From Flavobacterium sp. ALD4 (GTDB lineage: Bacteria > Bacteroidota > Bacteroidia > Flavobacteriales > Flavobacteriaceae): DNA of 64,000 nucleotides. A program made the position numbers and the translations under genes. Position 1 is the first letter of the stretch. Each line of letters begins with the position of its first letter. The notes below the pieces were generated by a model. That model saw nothing but the letters and a program-made list of their open reading frames with translations. It did not search any database and was not told the DNA's origin. Positions 7,533 to 15,443 of this stretch are shown here, in pieces. The stretch lies in NCBI RefSeq assembly GCF_002836475.1, contig NZ_PJBJ01000030.1, positions 744,001 through 808,000 on the forward strand, written 5' to 3'.

Positions 7533-8558
7533 TTAAATAGTGGCTTTAAATTGCTCTAAGAAACGAATGTCATTTTCATAAAACATACGAATATCACCAA
7601 TTTGATAGTTCAACATGGCGATTCTTTCAATTCCCATTCCGAAGGCGAAACCAGTGTATTCTTCTGGATCGATGTCGCAATTTTTAAGGACATTAGGATC
7701 TACCATACCACAACCACCAATTTCTAACCAACCGGTTCCTTTGGTAATTCTATAATCTGTTTCGGTTTTTAAACCCCAATAAATATCAATTTCCGCACTA
7801 GGTTCCGTGAACGGAAAATAAGAGGGCCGCAAGCGTATTTTTGATTTACCAAACATCTCTTTAGTAAAATGCAATAAAGTTTGTTTCAAGTCGGCAAAAG
7901 AAACATCTTTGTCAATGTACAAGCCTTCTACTTGGTGAAATATACAGTGAGAGCGGGATGAAACGGCCTCGTTACGAAAAACTCTTCCCGGAGAAATCGT
8001 TCTAATAGGTGGCTTATTTTCCTCCATGTAACGCACCTGTACAGATGAAGTGTGTGTACGCAACAAAATATCTGGATCAGTCTGGATGAAAAAGGTGTCT
8101 TGCATGTCACGTGCCGGATGGTATTCCGGAAGGTTTAATGCTGTAAAATTATGCCAGTCATCTTCGATTTCCGGCCCTTCTGAAACATTGAAACCAATAT
8201 TAGAAAAAATATCTATAATCTGGTTTTTTACTAATGAAATAGGGTGACGGGAACCAATAGTTACCGGTTCAGACGAACGCGTCAAATCACCGTAAAAACC
8301 TTTAGTTTCTTCTTTGCTTTCAAAAACTTCCTGAATGCTTTTTACTTTTTCTTCTGCAGAGGATTTTAACAAATTAATTACCTGTCCAAATTCCTTTTTT
8401 TGGTCATTAGGAACATTCTTAAACTCGGCAAAAAGTTCTTTCAAAAGTCCTTTACTACCAAGAAACTTAATTCTAAAGGCCTCTAATTCTGCTTTATCTT
8501 GCGTAGAGAATGCTTGCGCTTCCCCAATATATTCTTTTATCTTGTCTATCATTTTCAT
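7533..8558 (-). CDS. pheS: Phenylalanyl-tRNA synthetase alpha subunit
   Basis: Catalytic subunit of the alpha2-beta2 enzyme that charges tRNA-Phe, in the cytoplasm. Length 341 residues. An N-terminal coiled-coil tRNA-binding region (about 1-90) is followed by the class II core: motif 1 around SRHPISLV (103-110), motif 2 FRNEAVSSRSHCIFHQVEG (194-212), the WLEIGGCGMVDPNVL segment (277-291) and motif 3 GFAFGMGIERIAML (303-316). Two ATG codons (8558 and 8552) are equally possible; I give the first. The beta subunit is not in this window. A -7 box lies 16 bases upstream. Confidence 0.97.
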   Translation of the reverse strand: MKMIDKIKEYIGEAQAFSTQDKAELEAFRIKFLGSKGLLKELFAEFKNVPNDQKKEFGQVINLLKSSAEEKVKSIQEVFESKEETKGFYGDLTRSSEPVTIGSRHPISLVKNQIIDIFSNIGFNVSEGPEIEDDWHNFTALNLPEYHPARDMQDTFFIQTDPDILLRTHTSSVQVRYMEENKPPIRTISPGRVFRNEAVSSRSHCIFHQVEGLYIDKDVSFADLKQTLLHFTKEMFGKSKIRLRPSYFPFTEPSAEIDIYWGLKTETDYRITKGTGWLEIGGCGMVDPNVLKNCDIDPEEYTGFAFGMGIERIAMLNYQIGDIRMFYENDIRFLEQFKATI

Positions 8559-8574
8559 CCAATAATTGAGAGTG

Positions 8575-8582
8575 CAAATTTA
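8575..8582 (-). promoter_or_regulatory. Candidate pheS -7 box
   Basis: On the minus strand the octamer is TAAATTTG (exact TAnnTTTG), followed by CACTCTCAA. The same 15-base string occurs ahead of moxR (19114-19128). The leader would be under 15 bases. Confidence 0.55.
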
Positions 8583-8668
8583 AGCTTTTTTTATTTACTA
8601 AGTATACAGTCGCAGTCGCAGTTTTCAGTAATATTGAGTGAAAACTGTTACTGAATACAGAATATTGT

Positions 8669-9025
8669 TTAAGATATCAACTCTCTTTCGATAAAATAAC
8701 TTACGATAGCTTCTTTCATTAACACGGATTGCTCTCCCGCTTTAAGCGTTGGCAACTCCTCTTTGACACTATAATGCGGCCAACCGTCTTCATCAAAAAA
8801 TTCGAATTCATAGAATCCGTAAGGCTCTAATAATCGGCAAATCGCAATATGCATCAGGTTTAATTTCTCGTCTTTTTTGTATTCACGATGTACTTTCCCG
8901 AGTTCCTGGACCCCAATCAAATAAATGATAGCATCTAAATCTAGGTCTTCTCCTTGTGAAAATTGATTGGAAAGTATGTTTACAAGCTGTTCCCAGCGTT
9001 CTTTAAGTTGATTGTCTCTTGACAT
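8669..9025 (-). CDS. Conserved small hypothetical protein
   Basis: A 118-residue soluble protein, with no signal peptide. The N-terminus is helical (LKERWEQLVNILSNQF), followed by LDAIIYLIGVQELGKVHREY and an acidic-aromatic patch FYEFEFFDEDGWPHYSVKEELP. I recall proteins of this length and pattern as conserved hypotheticals in Bacteroidota; no function can be assigned. It is read toward pheS, 110 bases upstream of it, so the two could share a transcript, but pheS has its own -7 box. Confidence 0.7.
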   Translation of the reverse strand: MSRDNQLKERWEQLVNILSNQFSQGEDLDLDAIIYLIGVQELGKVHREYKKDEKLNLMHIAICRLLEPYGFYEFEFFDEDGWPHYSVKEELPTLKAGEQSVLMKEAIVSYFIERELIS

Positions 9026-9251
9026 TTATTTAGGAAATAGAATAAAGAATAAAGATAAAAGACTTCATCCTTTGAGTTTTAAAAATTTAATTTTGGCAAA
9101 GATAGGAACTACGTTTTTGACTTCGGGATTTTCTATTCTCTATTTTCTTTAATCTTTTAATGATTTTGCTCTTTTGCTTTCTTTTCTCTTTGTTCCTCTC
9201 TCTATTTTCTTTATTCTTTTATCTTTGCTCTATTCTCTTTATTCTTTAACT
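9026..9251. repeat. Intergenic region with long imperfect inverted A/G-C/T repeats
   Basis: The stretch gaatagaataaagaataaag type at about 9031-9058 is mirrored on the other strand by several copies of ctctattttctttattc and ctattctctttattctt between 9137 and 9249. The right half is almost pure pyrimidine on the plus strand. It separates the divergent 118-residue hypothetical gene and cvpA. A TTG at 9174 would extend cvpA into this tract, but the extension (mostly Leu, Ser, Phe and Tyr) is an artefact of the repeat. Confidence 0.6.
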
Positions 9252-9767
9252 ATGAGTTTTTTAGATATTGTTTTAGGTGCATTACTTCTTTACGCTTTAT
9301 TCAAAGGCATGAAAAATGGGCTTTTTATTGAACTGGCTTCCTTGATTTCACTTATTTTAGGAATCTACATCGCAATAAAATGCTCCTATATGGTAAGAGC
9401 AATGCTTGCCAATCACGTTTCCTGGTCACCAAAATATATTGAAATCATCGCTTTTGGCCTCACTTTTGTAGCTGTGGTAGTAGCCGTTCATCTATTGGCA
9501 AAAGTACTGACCGGGATTATGGACTTTGCGTTCTTGGGTATATTCAATAAACTGGCTGGAGGTGCTTTTAGTATTCTAAAAACCATTTTGCTTTTAAGCA
9601 TTGTGATTAATCTTTTTCAGAAAATTAATGTAAACAATATGATTGCGAAAGAAGAGACGCTCAATAATTCAATCTTTTACAATCCCATTCAAGAAGTCTC
9701 AAAATACATTTATCCCTCATTAGAAAAGTGGTATAATGATTTCAAAGAAACCAGTAAGTCAGAATAG
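9252..9767 (+). CDS. CvpA family inner-membrane protein
   Basis: A 171-residue integral membrane protein with four hydrophobic segments (about residues 2-20, 25-45, 62-85 and 98-120). It starts SFLDIVLGALLLYALFKGMK, the typical CvpA/colicin V production family opening. The C-terminus is polar and probably cytoplasmic. CvpA proteins are needed for colicin V export in E. coli and for envelope stress tolerance elsewhere; their molecular role is not settled. I chose ATG 9252 because everything upstream is low-complexity repeat. It converges on batE. Confidence 0.85.
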   Translation: MSFLDIVLGALLLYALFKGMKNGLFIELASLISLILGIYIAIKCSYMVRAMLANHVSWSPKYIEIIAFGLTFVAVVVAVHLLAKVLTGIMDFAFLGIFNKLAGGAFSILKTILLLSIVINLFQKINVNNMIAKEETLNNSIFYNPIQEVSKYIYPSLEKWYNDFKETSKSE

Positions 9768-9820
9768 TGTTCGTTTCTTAAAATATTTGAACACCAAAAA
9801 GCGGCAGACTAAACTATAAC

Positions 9821-10564
9821 CTACTTCACTTCCCTGATGGCATCACTTTCAATCCAACCTTCCGTGCCATCCGTTAACTGGACTTTTTTCCAACTGTCCA
9901 CCTTTTCTTCAACGTAGACTTTCGCCCCTTCATGAAGCATAAAAATAGCGGAACTTGCTTTTTGTGGCTCGCTTCTTACCTCTGCAATTTCGGCAAAAAC
10001 AATCGCCGGTTTTTCACTATCGTAATGGCTTTTTTCAAAAATGGCCGCTGAAATCACAATCAGAATAACAAAAATAAGTGCAAACATTACAAAAAACGCA
10101 ATTCTTTTGACAACCGTAGTTTCTGAAAAATAATAGCCTAAAAAAACCAATAAAAACGAAATTGCCGATACAACCGCAATCCACGCCCAGGTATTGTAAT
10201 GGTGAATTCCGGTGAAATCACGAAGCAGCTTTCCAAATCCTACTTTTGGGATTACTTTTACTTCATCAATAGTTCGTTTTTGGGCAAATTTAAGGTTATT
10301 TAAGACCTCCCTATCATTGGGACTAAGCACTAAGGCCTTCTCATAGCTATAAATAGCCGGTGCCACTTTATTCAATTTATAATAACAGTTCCCGAGGTTA
10401 AAATACAATTCTGAAGAATGCTGGTTTGTTTTCAATACACTTGCATAAGCATCTATGGCTTGCTCGTATTTCCCCGTTTTGTACAAAGCATTCCCGGTTT
10501 CAAAGCCGCTTTGGGCAAAGAAAACTTGAGTTGTAAGTAATAATATATAAAAAATATTCTTCAT
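9821..10564 (-). CDS. batE: BatE: TPR and SH3-like protein of the aerotolerance operon
   Basis: A 247-residue envelope protein. Signal peptide MKNIFYILLLTTQVFFAQ, then TPR units (about 20-95: GNALYKTGKYEQAIDAYASV, LGNCYYKLNKVAPAIYSYEK), two membrane helices (about 127-148 and 156-178), and a C-terminal bacterial SH3 domain (about 185-247) ending GTEGWIESDAIREVK. This layout is that of BatE, the last gene of Bat operons. The start at 10564 gives a proper signal peptide; a TTG at 10579 would add five residues before it. Bat proteins are thought to act together at the envelope, but their biochemical task is unknown. Confidence 0.9.
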   Translation of the reverse strand: MKNIFYILLLTTQVFFAQSGFETGNALYKTGKYEQAIDAYASVLKTNQHSSELYFNLGNCYYKLNKVAPAIYSYEKALVLSPNDREVLNNLKFAQKRTIDEVKVIPKVGFGKLLRDFTGIHHYNTWAWIAVVSAISFLLVFLGYYFSETTVVKRIAFFVMFALIFVILIVISAAIFEKSHYDSEKPAIVFAEIAEVRSEPQKASSAIFMLHEGAKVYVEEKVDSWKKVQLTDGTEGWIESDAIREVK

Positions 10565-10603
10565 TTCGAGTAGGGTCAATTACAAATTATTTATTGTCCA
10601 TTG

Positions 10604-12352
10604 TTATATCTGCTTTTCCAAATCAGAAATTATCGATACTGCTTTATCATAATCTTTTTGGATGGTAGCACTGGATGAAGGAGCGTATCTAGCAATTTCA
10701 CAATTCTCAGTCAGCGCGATAAAATCATCCACTGCCGCAGGATTTGCATTCCTAGTCAACAAGAGTACTTTGATATTATCTTTACTCATTTCTGAAGTTT
10801 CAATATGTAATTTAGCTTTCAAAAAGTTGTGCATTGCTTTCTCAAGGGCTACATAAAACGGTTCTTTATTATTAATTTGTTTTTTGGCTTGCGATAAATA
10901 TTTCTTTGCCAGCTTGTTGTTTCTTCTTATCCTATTCCCTACTACATCTCCGTCAATGGCTTCTTTTTTCTTCTTAAGCAATACAATTACCGGCAGCATC
11001 AAAAAAGGAAGAAACAATAATCCATAGAACAACATAGAACCAAGAAAATCATCTTCAGCAACCGCCACCAGATTTGTTTTCAACTTGATAAACTTGAATT
11101 GCTCTGTATCTAAAATTTTATTTTTACCGTTTTCTGAATTCGAAGCAGTTGCATTATTAGCTGTGGGGCCGTCTAAAACAGTCACCATAACCTCTGGAGC
11201 ATTTATGGTTTTGTATTTCCCCGACCTAGGGTCAAAATAAGAAAATTCCATTGCTTTTACAGGGTAATTTCCTTTGTACTGTGGTATAATAGTGTAACTG
11301 TCAGAAATTTTCCCTGACGTTCCCGACAATGAGGTATTCACATTTTCACTATGAACTGCATCATACATTTCTAATGCATTTGGGACAACTGGCTTAGGTA
11401 AACTGAATAACTTCATGTTCCCTTTTCCCGTAACGCTTACAATCAAATCAAGACTCTCCCCGTTTTTAAGACTCGTTTTTGTGGGTGTCACTTTGAAATC
11501 AAAATTCCCTACAGCACCTGAAAAATCAAGTGGCTTTCCTGCTTCAGGAAGTGCTCTTACATTAATCGTTTTAGAACCTGCAGATACTCTTTTACTATCC
11601 TCAGCAATGACAACACGACCATAAACATCTCTTCGATTCGTAGGCAACTGCACATCGATATCTAATGATAGCGGCTCGATGGTTAATTTACCTGATTTTT
11701 GCGGATATAAAACTGCTTTTTTAAGAACTATATAACGATAATTCTCCCCTTTAAACATTCCTTCTTCGGCAGTCAATTGTTTAATCTCAATGTTTTGACT
11801 CCAAAAATCATTATATTTGGGTTTGTTGAGTTCTCTAAAATTGCTTATCCCAATATTATTACTGAAATACAATTTATAAACCACCGTTATGGGCTCATTT
11901 ACATAAGGATTTATCTTAGAAATATCAGCAATTAAATACAAATTATCATCTACTGAAATGCTGCTATCATTAGGGTCTCTAGGTTGCTCAACGGCAGCGG
12001 TGACATTTATTTTTACCGGATCGGTTTTATATACCTGTCCATTGTATTCAATAGTAGCCTGCTTGATCGTAAGATTTCCTTTTTGATTGGGTACAAGATA
12101 ATAAGAGTATACCTTTTCAAAACTACTTCTTCCGTTAACCCATGACTGACTCACTTGTTGACTGGGTCCTGCAATAATCCTGAATCCCTCAAAAGAAGGT
12201 TGGTTAAAGTTATCGCCATCAATGTTCATAGCAAAATCAACCCGCAGTCTTTCGTTCAATCCGAGCGTGGTTTTACTCACTTTAGCGTCAAATTGTACTT
12301 GAGCTAAAAGTCCTTGAAAACTAAACAGTATTAAAATTAAATATCTCTTCAT
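10604..12352 (-). CDS. batD: BatD: large envelope protein of the aerotolerance operon
   Basis: A 582-residue protein with signal peptide (1-17, ending LLAQ), a periplasmic beta-sandwich region with repeated Ig-like BatD units (conserved opening VQFDAKVSKTTLGLNERLRV, later YVNEPITVVYKLYFSNNIGI), a membrane helix near 435-458 followed by KKKKE, and a cytoplasmic helical tail. It matches the BatD/'oxygen tolerance' family. It lies between batC and batE, as in Bacteroides and Flavobacterium Bat operons. Family knowledge links the operon to oxygen tolerance in Bacteroides fragilis; which proteins BatD binds cannot be seen from sequence. Confidence 0.92.
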   Translation of the reverse strand: MKRYLILILFSFQGLLAQVQFDAKVSKTTLGLNERLRVDFAMNIDGDNFNQPSFEGFRIIAGPSQQVSQSWVNGRSSFEKVYSYYLVPNQKGNLTIKQATIEYNGQVYKTDPVKINVTAAVEQPRDPNDSSISVDDNLYLIADISKINPYVNEPITVVYKLYFSNNIGISNFRELNKPKYNDFWSQNIEIKQLTAEEGMFKGENYRYIVLKKAVLYPQKSGKLTIEPLSLDIDVQLPTNRRDVYGRVVIAEDSKRVSAGSKTINVRALPEAGKPLDFSGAVGNFDFKVTPTKTSLKNGESLDLIVSVTGKGNMKLFSLPKPVVPNALEMYDAVHSENVNTSLSGTSGKISDSYTIIPQYKGNYPVKAMEFSYFDPRSGKYKTINAPEVMVTVLDGPTANNATASNSENGKNKILDTEQFKFIKLKTNLVAVAEDDFLGSMLFYGLLFLPFLMLPVIVLLKKKKEAIDGDVVGNRIRRNNKLAKKYLSQAKKQINNKEPFYVALEKAMHNFLKAKLHIETSEMSKDNIKVLLLTRNANPAAVDDFIALTENCEIARYAPSSSATIQKDYDKAVSIISDLEKQI

Positions 12353-12441
12353 CTTTTATTCAATCCTTATCTTTACTTTCGGATTTATTTTATCCTCTTT
12401 TTTACAACTGTACCTTAAGTACTCCAACAAACAAACCTGAA

Positions 12442-13194
12442 TTACCAATCTTTTTCGGTTTGTGTTGGTTTTCCTTTTACTTTTTGGGCATTCACTTTAT
12501 CTTGAATTTTCTTTTCCTCATTGTTAACTGCATCCAAAAGATTTTCTAATCGTTGCTTAGAAATCCCGCCCGGTTTTGGTTTTTGCTGATCTTCGGGTTT
12601 ATCATCCTTGTTCTTCCCGTCTTTTTTATCCTTGTCCTTGTCATCGCCCTTGTCGTCCTTCTTATCCTTATCTTTCTTGTCCTGATCTTTTTTGTCTTTG
12701 TCTTTGTCTTTGTCTTTTTTATCCTTATCCTTTTTGTCGTCCTTAGGCGGATTTTCTTTCAACATCTTTTTTGCCAATGCGTAATTGTATCTTGTTTCCT
12801 CATCCGAAGGTTTGTTGCGCAGGGCGTCTTTATAGGCTTCGACGGCTTGCGTATAATTTTTTTCTTTCATAAACACATTCCCTAAATTATGATAGGCTTT
12901 GTGTTTTTGAGCTCTTGACTTAGTGTTTTTAATTGCTTTTGCATAAGCAAATTTAGCTTCAGACGCTTGGTTCTGTTTGTAAATGGCGTTTCCTAAATTG
13001 TAAGGCGCAACAGTTCTGTTCGGGAATTTTGAATTTGAAATCCTATAGTTGGCTTCTGCATCAGCAAATTTATTGTCTGCATATTCCTCATTTGCCTTAG
13101 GTAAACTTTTATCTTTCTCTTGCGCAGATACACCTCCCAGCCCTAAAAGGAGAAGTGAGAAAGCAGTAAATATGTATTTTTTAAAATTCTTCAT
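12442..13194 (-). CDS. batC: BatC: TPR protein with Lys/Asp-rich tail
   Basis: A 250-residue protein with a signal peptide ending VSAQ at residue 25. It has three TPR-like units up to about residue 145 (APYNLGNAIYKQNQASEAKF, YHNLGNVFMKEKNYTQAVEAYKDAL). A striking low-complexity stretch of about 60 residues (roughly 150-210) is built almost only of Lys and Asp, with a few Gly, Gln, Glu and Asn. The last 45 residues return to normal sequence (ISKQRLENLLDAVNNEEKKI). BatC is the TPR partner in Bat operons. The Lys/Asp stretch is encoded by imperfect short repeats at 12590-12760 and is likely to vary in length between strains. Confidence 0.9.
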   Translation of the reverse strand: MKNFKKYIFTAFSLLLLGLGGVSAQEKDKSLPKANEEYADNKFADAEANYRISNSKFPNRTVAPYNLGNAIYKQNQASEAKFAYAKAIKNTKSRAQKHKAYHNLGNVFMKEKNYTQAVEAYKDALRNKPSDEETRYNYALAKKMLKENPPKDDKKDKDKKDKDKDKDKKDQDKKDKDKKDDKGDDKDKDKKDGKNKDDKPEDQQKPKPGGISKQRLENLLDAVNNEEKKIQDKVNAQKVKGKPTQTEKDW

Positions 13195-13246
13195 TTTTAT
13201 TAAATTATGCTACTCCTTACAGGTTCAACCCTGAAGGAACAGACAT

Positions 13247-14281
13247 TTATTTTTCTTCGTTAAATAAATTCAACTTCCTTACCCAGTTCGTTTTCTTTTC
13301 AAACAAAAACAGATCCAAAAACAACAAAACAAATGCGAATCCAAGAAACCATTGAAACTGCGATTGAAAATCAGCCATTTGCGTAGACTCAAATTCAGTT
13401 TTTTGAATATTGTCTAACGAGCCCTTAATGTATGCTAGCACTTCCTTCGTGTTATTCCCATTGATATAGCCTCCTTTGGTCGCTTTAGCAATTGTCTCCA
13501 GACTGGCACGGTTTAATTTTGTTACAACAACCTCATCATTATTGTCTCTTTGATAACTTGCTACGACGCCGTTTTTCTTTAAAGGAATAGTCCCTCCTTT
13601 TTCGGTTCCTATACCTATCGTAATGATTCTCATTCCCTGCTTATTCGCTTCTTCTGCCGCTGCTTGGGCACCTTCAGAATGGTCTTCTCCGTCAGAAATC
13701 AGAATCAGCAACTTACTCGTTTTGCTCTTGTCGTCAAAATAGGTTGAAGACAGTTTTATAGCTTCATCTAACGATGTTCCTTGAGAAGACACCATTTCGG
13801 TGTTCATACTTTGCAAAAACATTTTTGCCACACTGTAATCAGTGGTAATGGGCAGCACCGGAAAAGCACTACCTGCATACGCCACAATCCCTATTCTGTC
13901 ATTTCCTAATTCATTAATTATTTGCGAAACAATCTGCTTGCTTTTTTCTAATCGGCTTGGAGCAACATCTTCGGCAAGCATACTTTTGGAGACATCCATC
14001 GCAAAAACGATATCAATCCCTTCTCGTTTTACCGTCTCCATTTTAGTTCCAATTTTTGGATTTACCAATCCAAAAATCAATCCTGTCAAAGCTAAAATAA
14101 TCGCAACCAATTTAAAAATAGGTTTAAAAACAGAACGTTCCGGACTAAGTTTCTTTACCAATTCTAAATCCCCAAATTCGCGTTGCTTTTTTCTTTTCCA
14201 ATAGAAATTGAAAAGAAATAATACCACCACTACCGGCAATATAAAAAGTAAGTATAAATATTTTATTTCGTCTAATTCCAT
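13247..14281 (-). CDS. batB: BatB: von Willebrand factor A membrane protein
   Basis: A 344-residue protein with two N-terminal membrane helices (about 7-26 and 56-73), a von Willebrand A domain (about 88-290) and a C-terminal membrane helix (about 311-329). The metal-ion-dependent adhesion site is intact: DVSKS at Asp96-Ser98-Ser100, the Thr in GTSLDEA and the Asp in LISDGEDHSEG. The vWA domain should face the periplasm or cytoplasm between anchors; topology was not tested. It shares the same order and fold with BatA just upstream, indicating an old duplication. BatA and BatB are reported to form complexes in other bacteria. Confidence 0.93.
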   Translation of the reverse strand: MELDEIKYLYLLFILPVVVVLFLFNFYWKRKKQREFGDLELVKKLSPERSVFKPIFKLVAIILALTGLIFGLVNPKIGTKMETVKREGIDIVFAMDVSKSMLAEDVAPSRLEKSKQIVSQIINELGNDRIGIVAYAGSAFPVLPITTDYSVAKMFLQSMNTEMVSSQGTSLDEAIKLSSTYFDDKSKTSKLLILISDGEDHSEGAQAAAEEANKQGMRIITIGIGTEKGGTIPLKKNGVVASYQRDNNDEVVVTKLNRASLETIAKATKGGYINGNNTKEVLAYIKGSLDNIQKTEFESTQMADFQSQFQWFLGFAFVLLFLDLFLFEKKTNWVRKLNLFNEEK

Positions 14282-14396
14282 TTTTAGTATTCAGTTTGCA
14301 GTTCCCAAAAAGTGGTAATCATTCACTTTTCTCTTCTAAGCAAATTAGTAATAGTTACTCTTCAATTAAATTCCAGTTTTCACATCCAGTCATTCT

Positions 14397-14425
14397 ATCC
14401 TTCGGAGGGGGCTGGGGGGAAAGTC
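14397..14425. repeat. G-rich intergenic repeat between batA and batB
   Basis: The plus strand reads cttcggagggggctgggggg, resembling the C/G-rich hairpins at 17070-17117 and 29285-29334. The 144-base batA-batB gap also holds pieces of the agtattcagtttgcagttccc type that recur between genes in this window. It is a dispersed intergenic repeat without visible coding. Confidence 0.45.
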
Positions 14426-15427
14426 CTATATAAAACTTCTGTAAACCGTGTTCCTCAACCCAATTTCGGCTAATATTAAAAAACCGGCAAGCCAAACAAA
14501 AGGCCTGTATTTCTCATCATAGTCATAGAATTTTAACTCCTCAATTTCGGTTGTTTCTAATTTATTGATTTCGCCGTAAATCTCAGCTAGTTTACTGTTA
14601 CTTGTTGCTCTAAAATAGCGCCCTTCCGTTTTATTGGCGATACTTTTCATTAGTTTTTCATCAATTTCAACTTTCATCATTTGGAATAAAAACTGACCGT
14701 TTGGACCCACCGCGTATGGAAACTCTGCCATTCCATTTGTTCCAATACCTATGGTATATACTTTTATACCATATTGTTTTGCGATATCTGCCGCCGTTTC
14801 CGGTTCAATAAAACCTGCATTATTCACCCCGTCTGTTAGCAGGATAATCACTTTACTCTTAGCTTTACTATCTTTCAAGCGGTTTACCGCTGTTGCCAAT
14901 CCCATCCCTATTCCGGTCCCGTCCTGTAAAACATTATCGTATTTTATACTTTTGATGGCCTCCAGAACAACAGCTTTATCACTGGTGACCGGTGTTTTTG
15001 TATAGGCTTCAGAAGCATAAACAACAAGTCCTATTCTGTCATTGGGTCTTTCATCAGCAAAGTCAGCCGCCACTCTTTTCAACGCTTCCATCCTGTTAGG
15101 TTTCAAATCTTTGGCAAGCATACTCCCTGATACATCGACTGCCATAACGATATCTATCCCTTTTGTTGTTTTTGTTTTATTGCTTATGTCAACCGTTCTG
15201 GGTCTAGCCATAGCCACAATCAAAGAACTCAATGCAACTAATCTTAATACGCTCAAATAAGGCTTCAGCTTTGCCAATAAAGATTCCGAATATTTAAACC
15301 CCTTAATTGAACTTATTTTTAAAGTTGCTGATTGATGGTTTCTTTTCAAAACCAGCCAAACTATAGCAATTGGAATCAAAAGAAACAACCAGAAAAACTC
15401 AGGATTTAAAAATGTGATATTTCCCAT
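14426..15427 (-). CDS. batA: BatA: von Willebrand factor A membrane protein
   Basis: A 333-residue protein with N-terminal membrane helices (about 8-27 and 58-74), a vWA domain with intact metal site DVSGS (Asp98-Ser100-Ser102) and LLTDGVNNAG, and a C-terminal hydrophobic segment (about 305-320). It matches BatA of Bacteroidota aerotolerance operons. The ATG at 15427 is separated from the upstream stop by only 7 bases, and that gap is part of a TACT tetranucleotide repeat, so translation of batA is likely to be coupled to the gene before it. The exact function is unknown; in other bacteria vWA proteins of this kind work with MoxR ATPases in assembling or activating partners. Confidence 0.93.
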   Translation of the reverse strand: MGNITFLNPEFFWLFLLIPIAIVWLVLKRNHQSATLKISSIKGFKYSESLLAKLKPYLSVLRLVALSSLIVAMARPRTVDISNKTKTTKGIDIVMAVDVSGSMLAKDLKPNRMEALKRVAADFADERPNDRIGLVVYASEAYTKTPVTSDKAVVLEAIKSIKYDNVLQDGTGIGMGLATAVNRLKDSKAKSKVIILLTDGVNNAGFIEPETAADIAKQYGIKVYTIGIGTNGMAEFPYAVGPNGQFLFQMMKVEIDEKLMKSIANKTEGRYFRATSNSKLAEIYGEINKLETTEIEELKFYDYDEKYRPFVWLAGFLILAEIGLRNTVYRSFI

Positions 15428-15443
15428 TACTTACTTACTTACT
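15428..15443. repeat. Four TACT tetranucleotide repeats at the batA start
   Basis: Plus strand TACT x4 (15428-15443). On the coding strand it reads as AGTA units placed directly before the batA ATG. The same units encode the last codons and stop of the upstream 543-residue gene. A change in copy number would shift the stop and the spacing to batA. Confidence 0.7.

Noticed and set aside
9174..9251. N-terminal extension of the CvpA-like protein
   Set aside because: The added residues come from the pyrimidine repeat, and the family opening starts at the ATG at 9252.
12553..12885. 110-residue hydrophobic frame on the plus strand
   Set aside because: It is the complement of the Lys/Asp repeat of batC and reads as Ile/Leu/Val/Phe only; no gene features.
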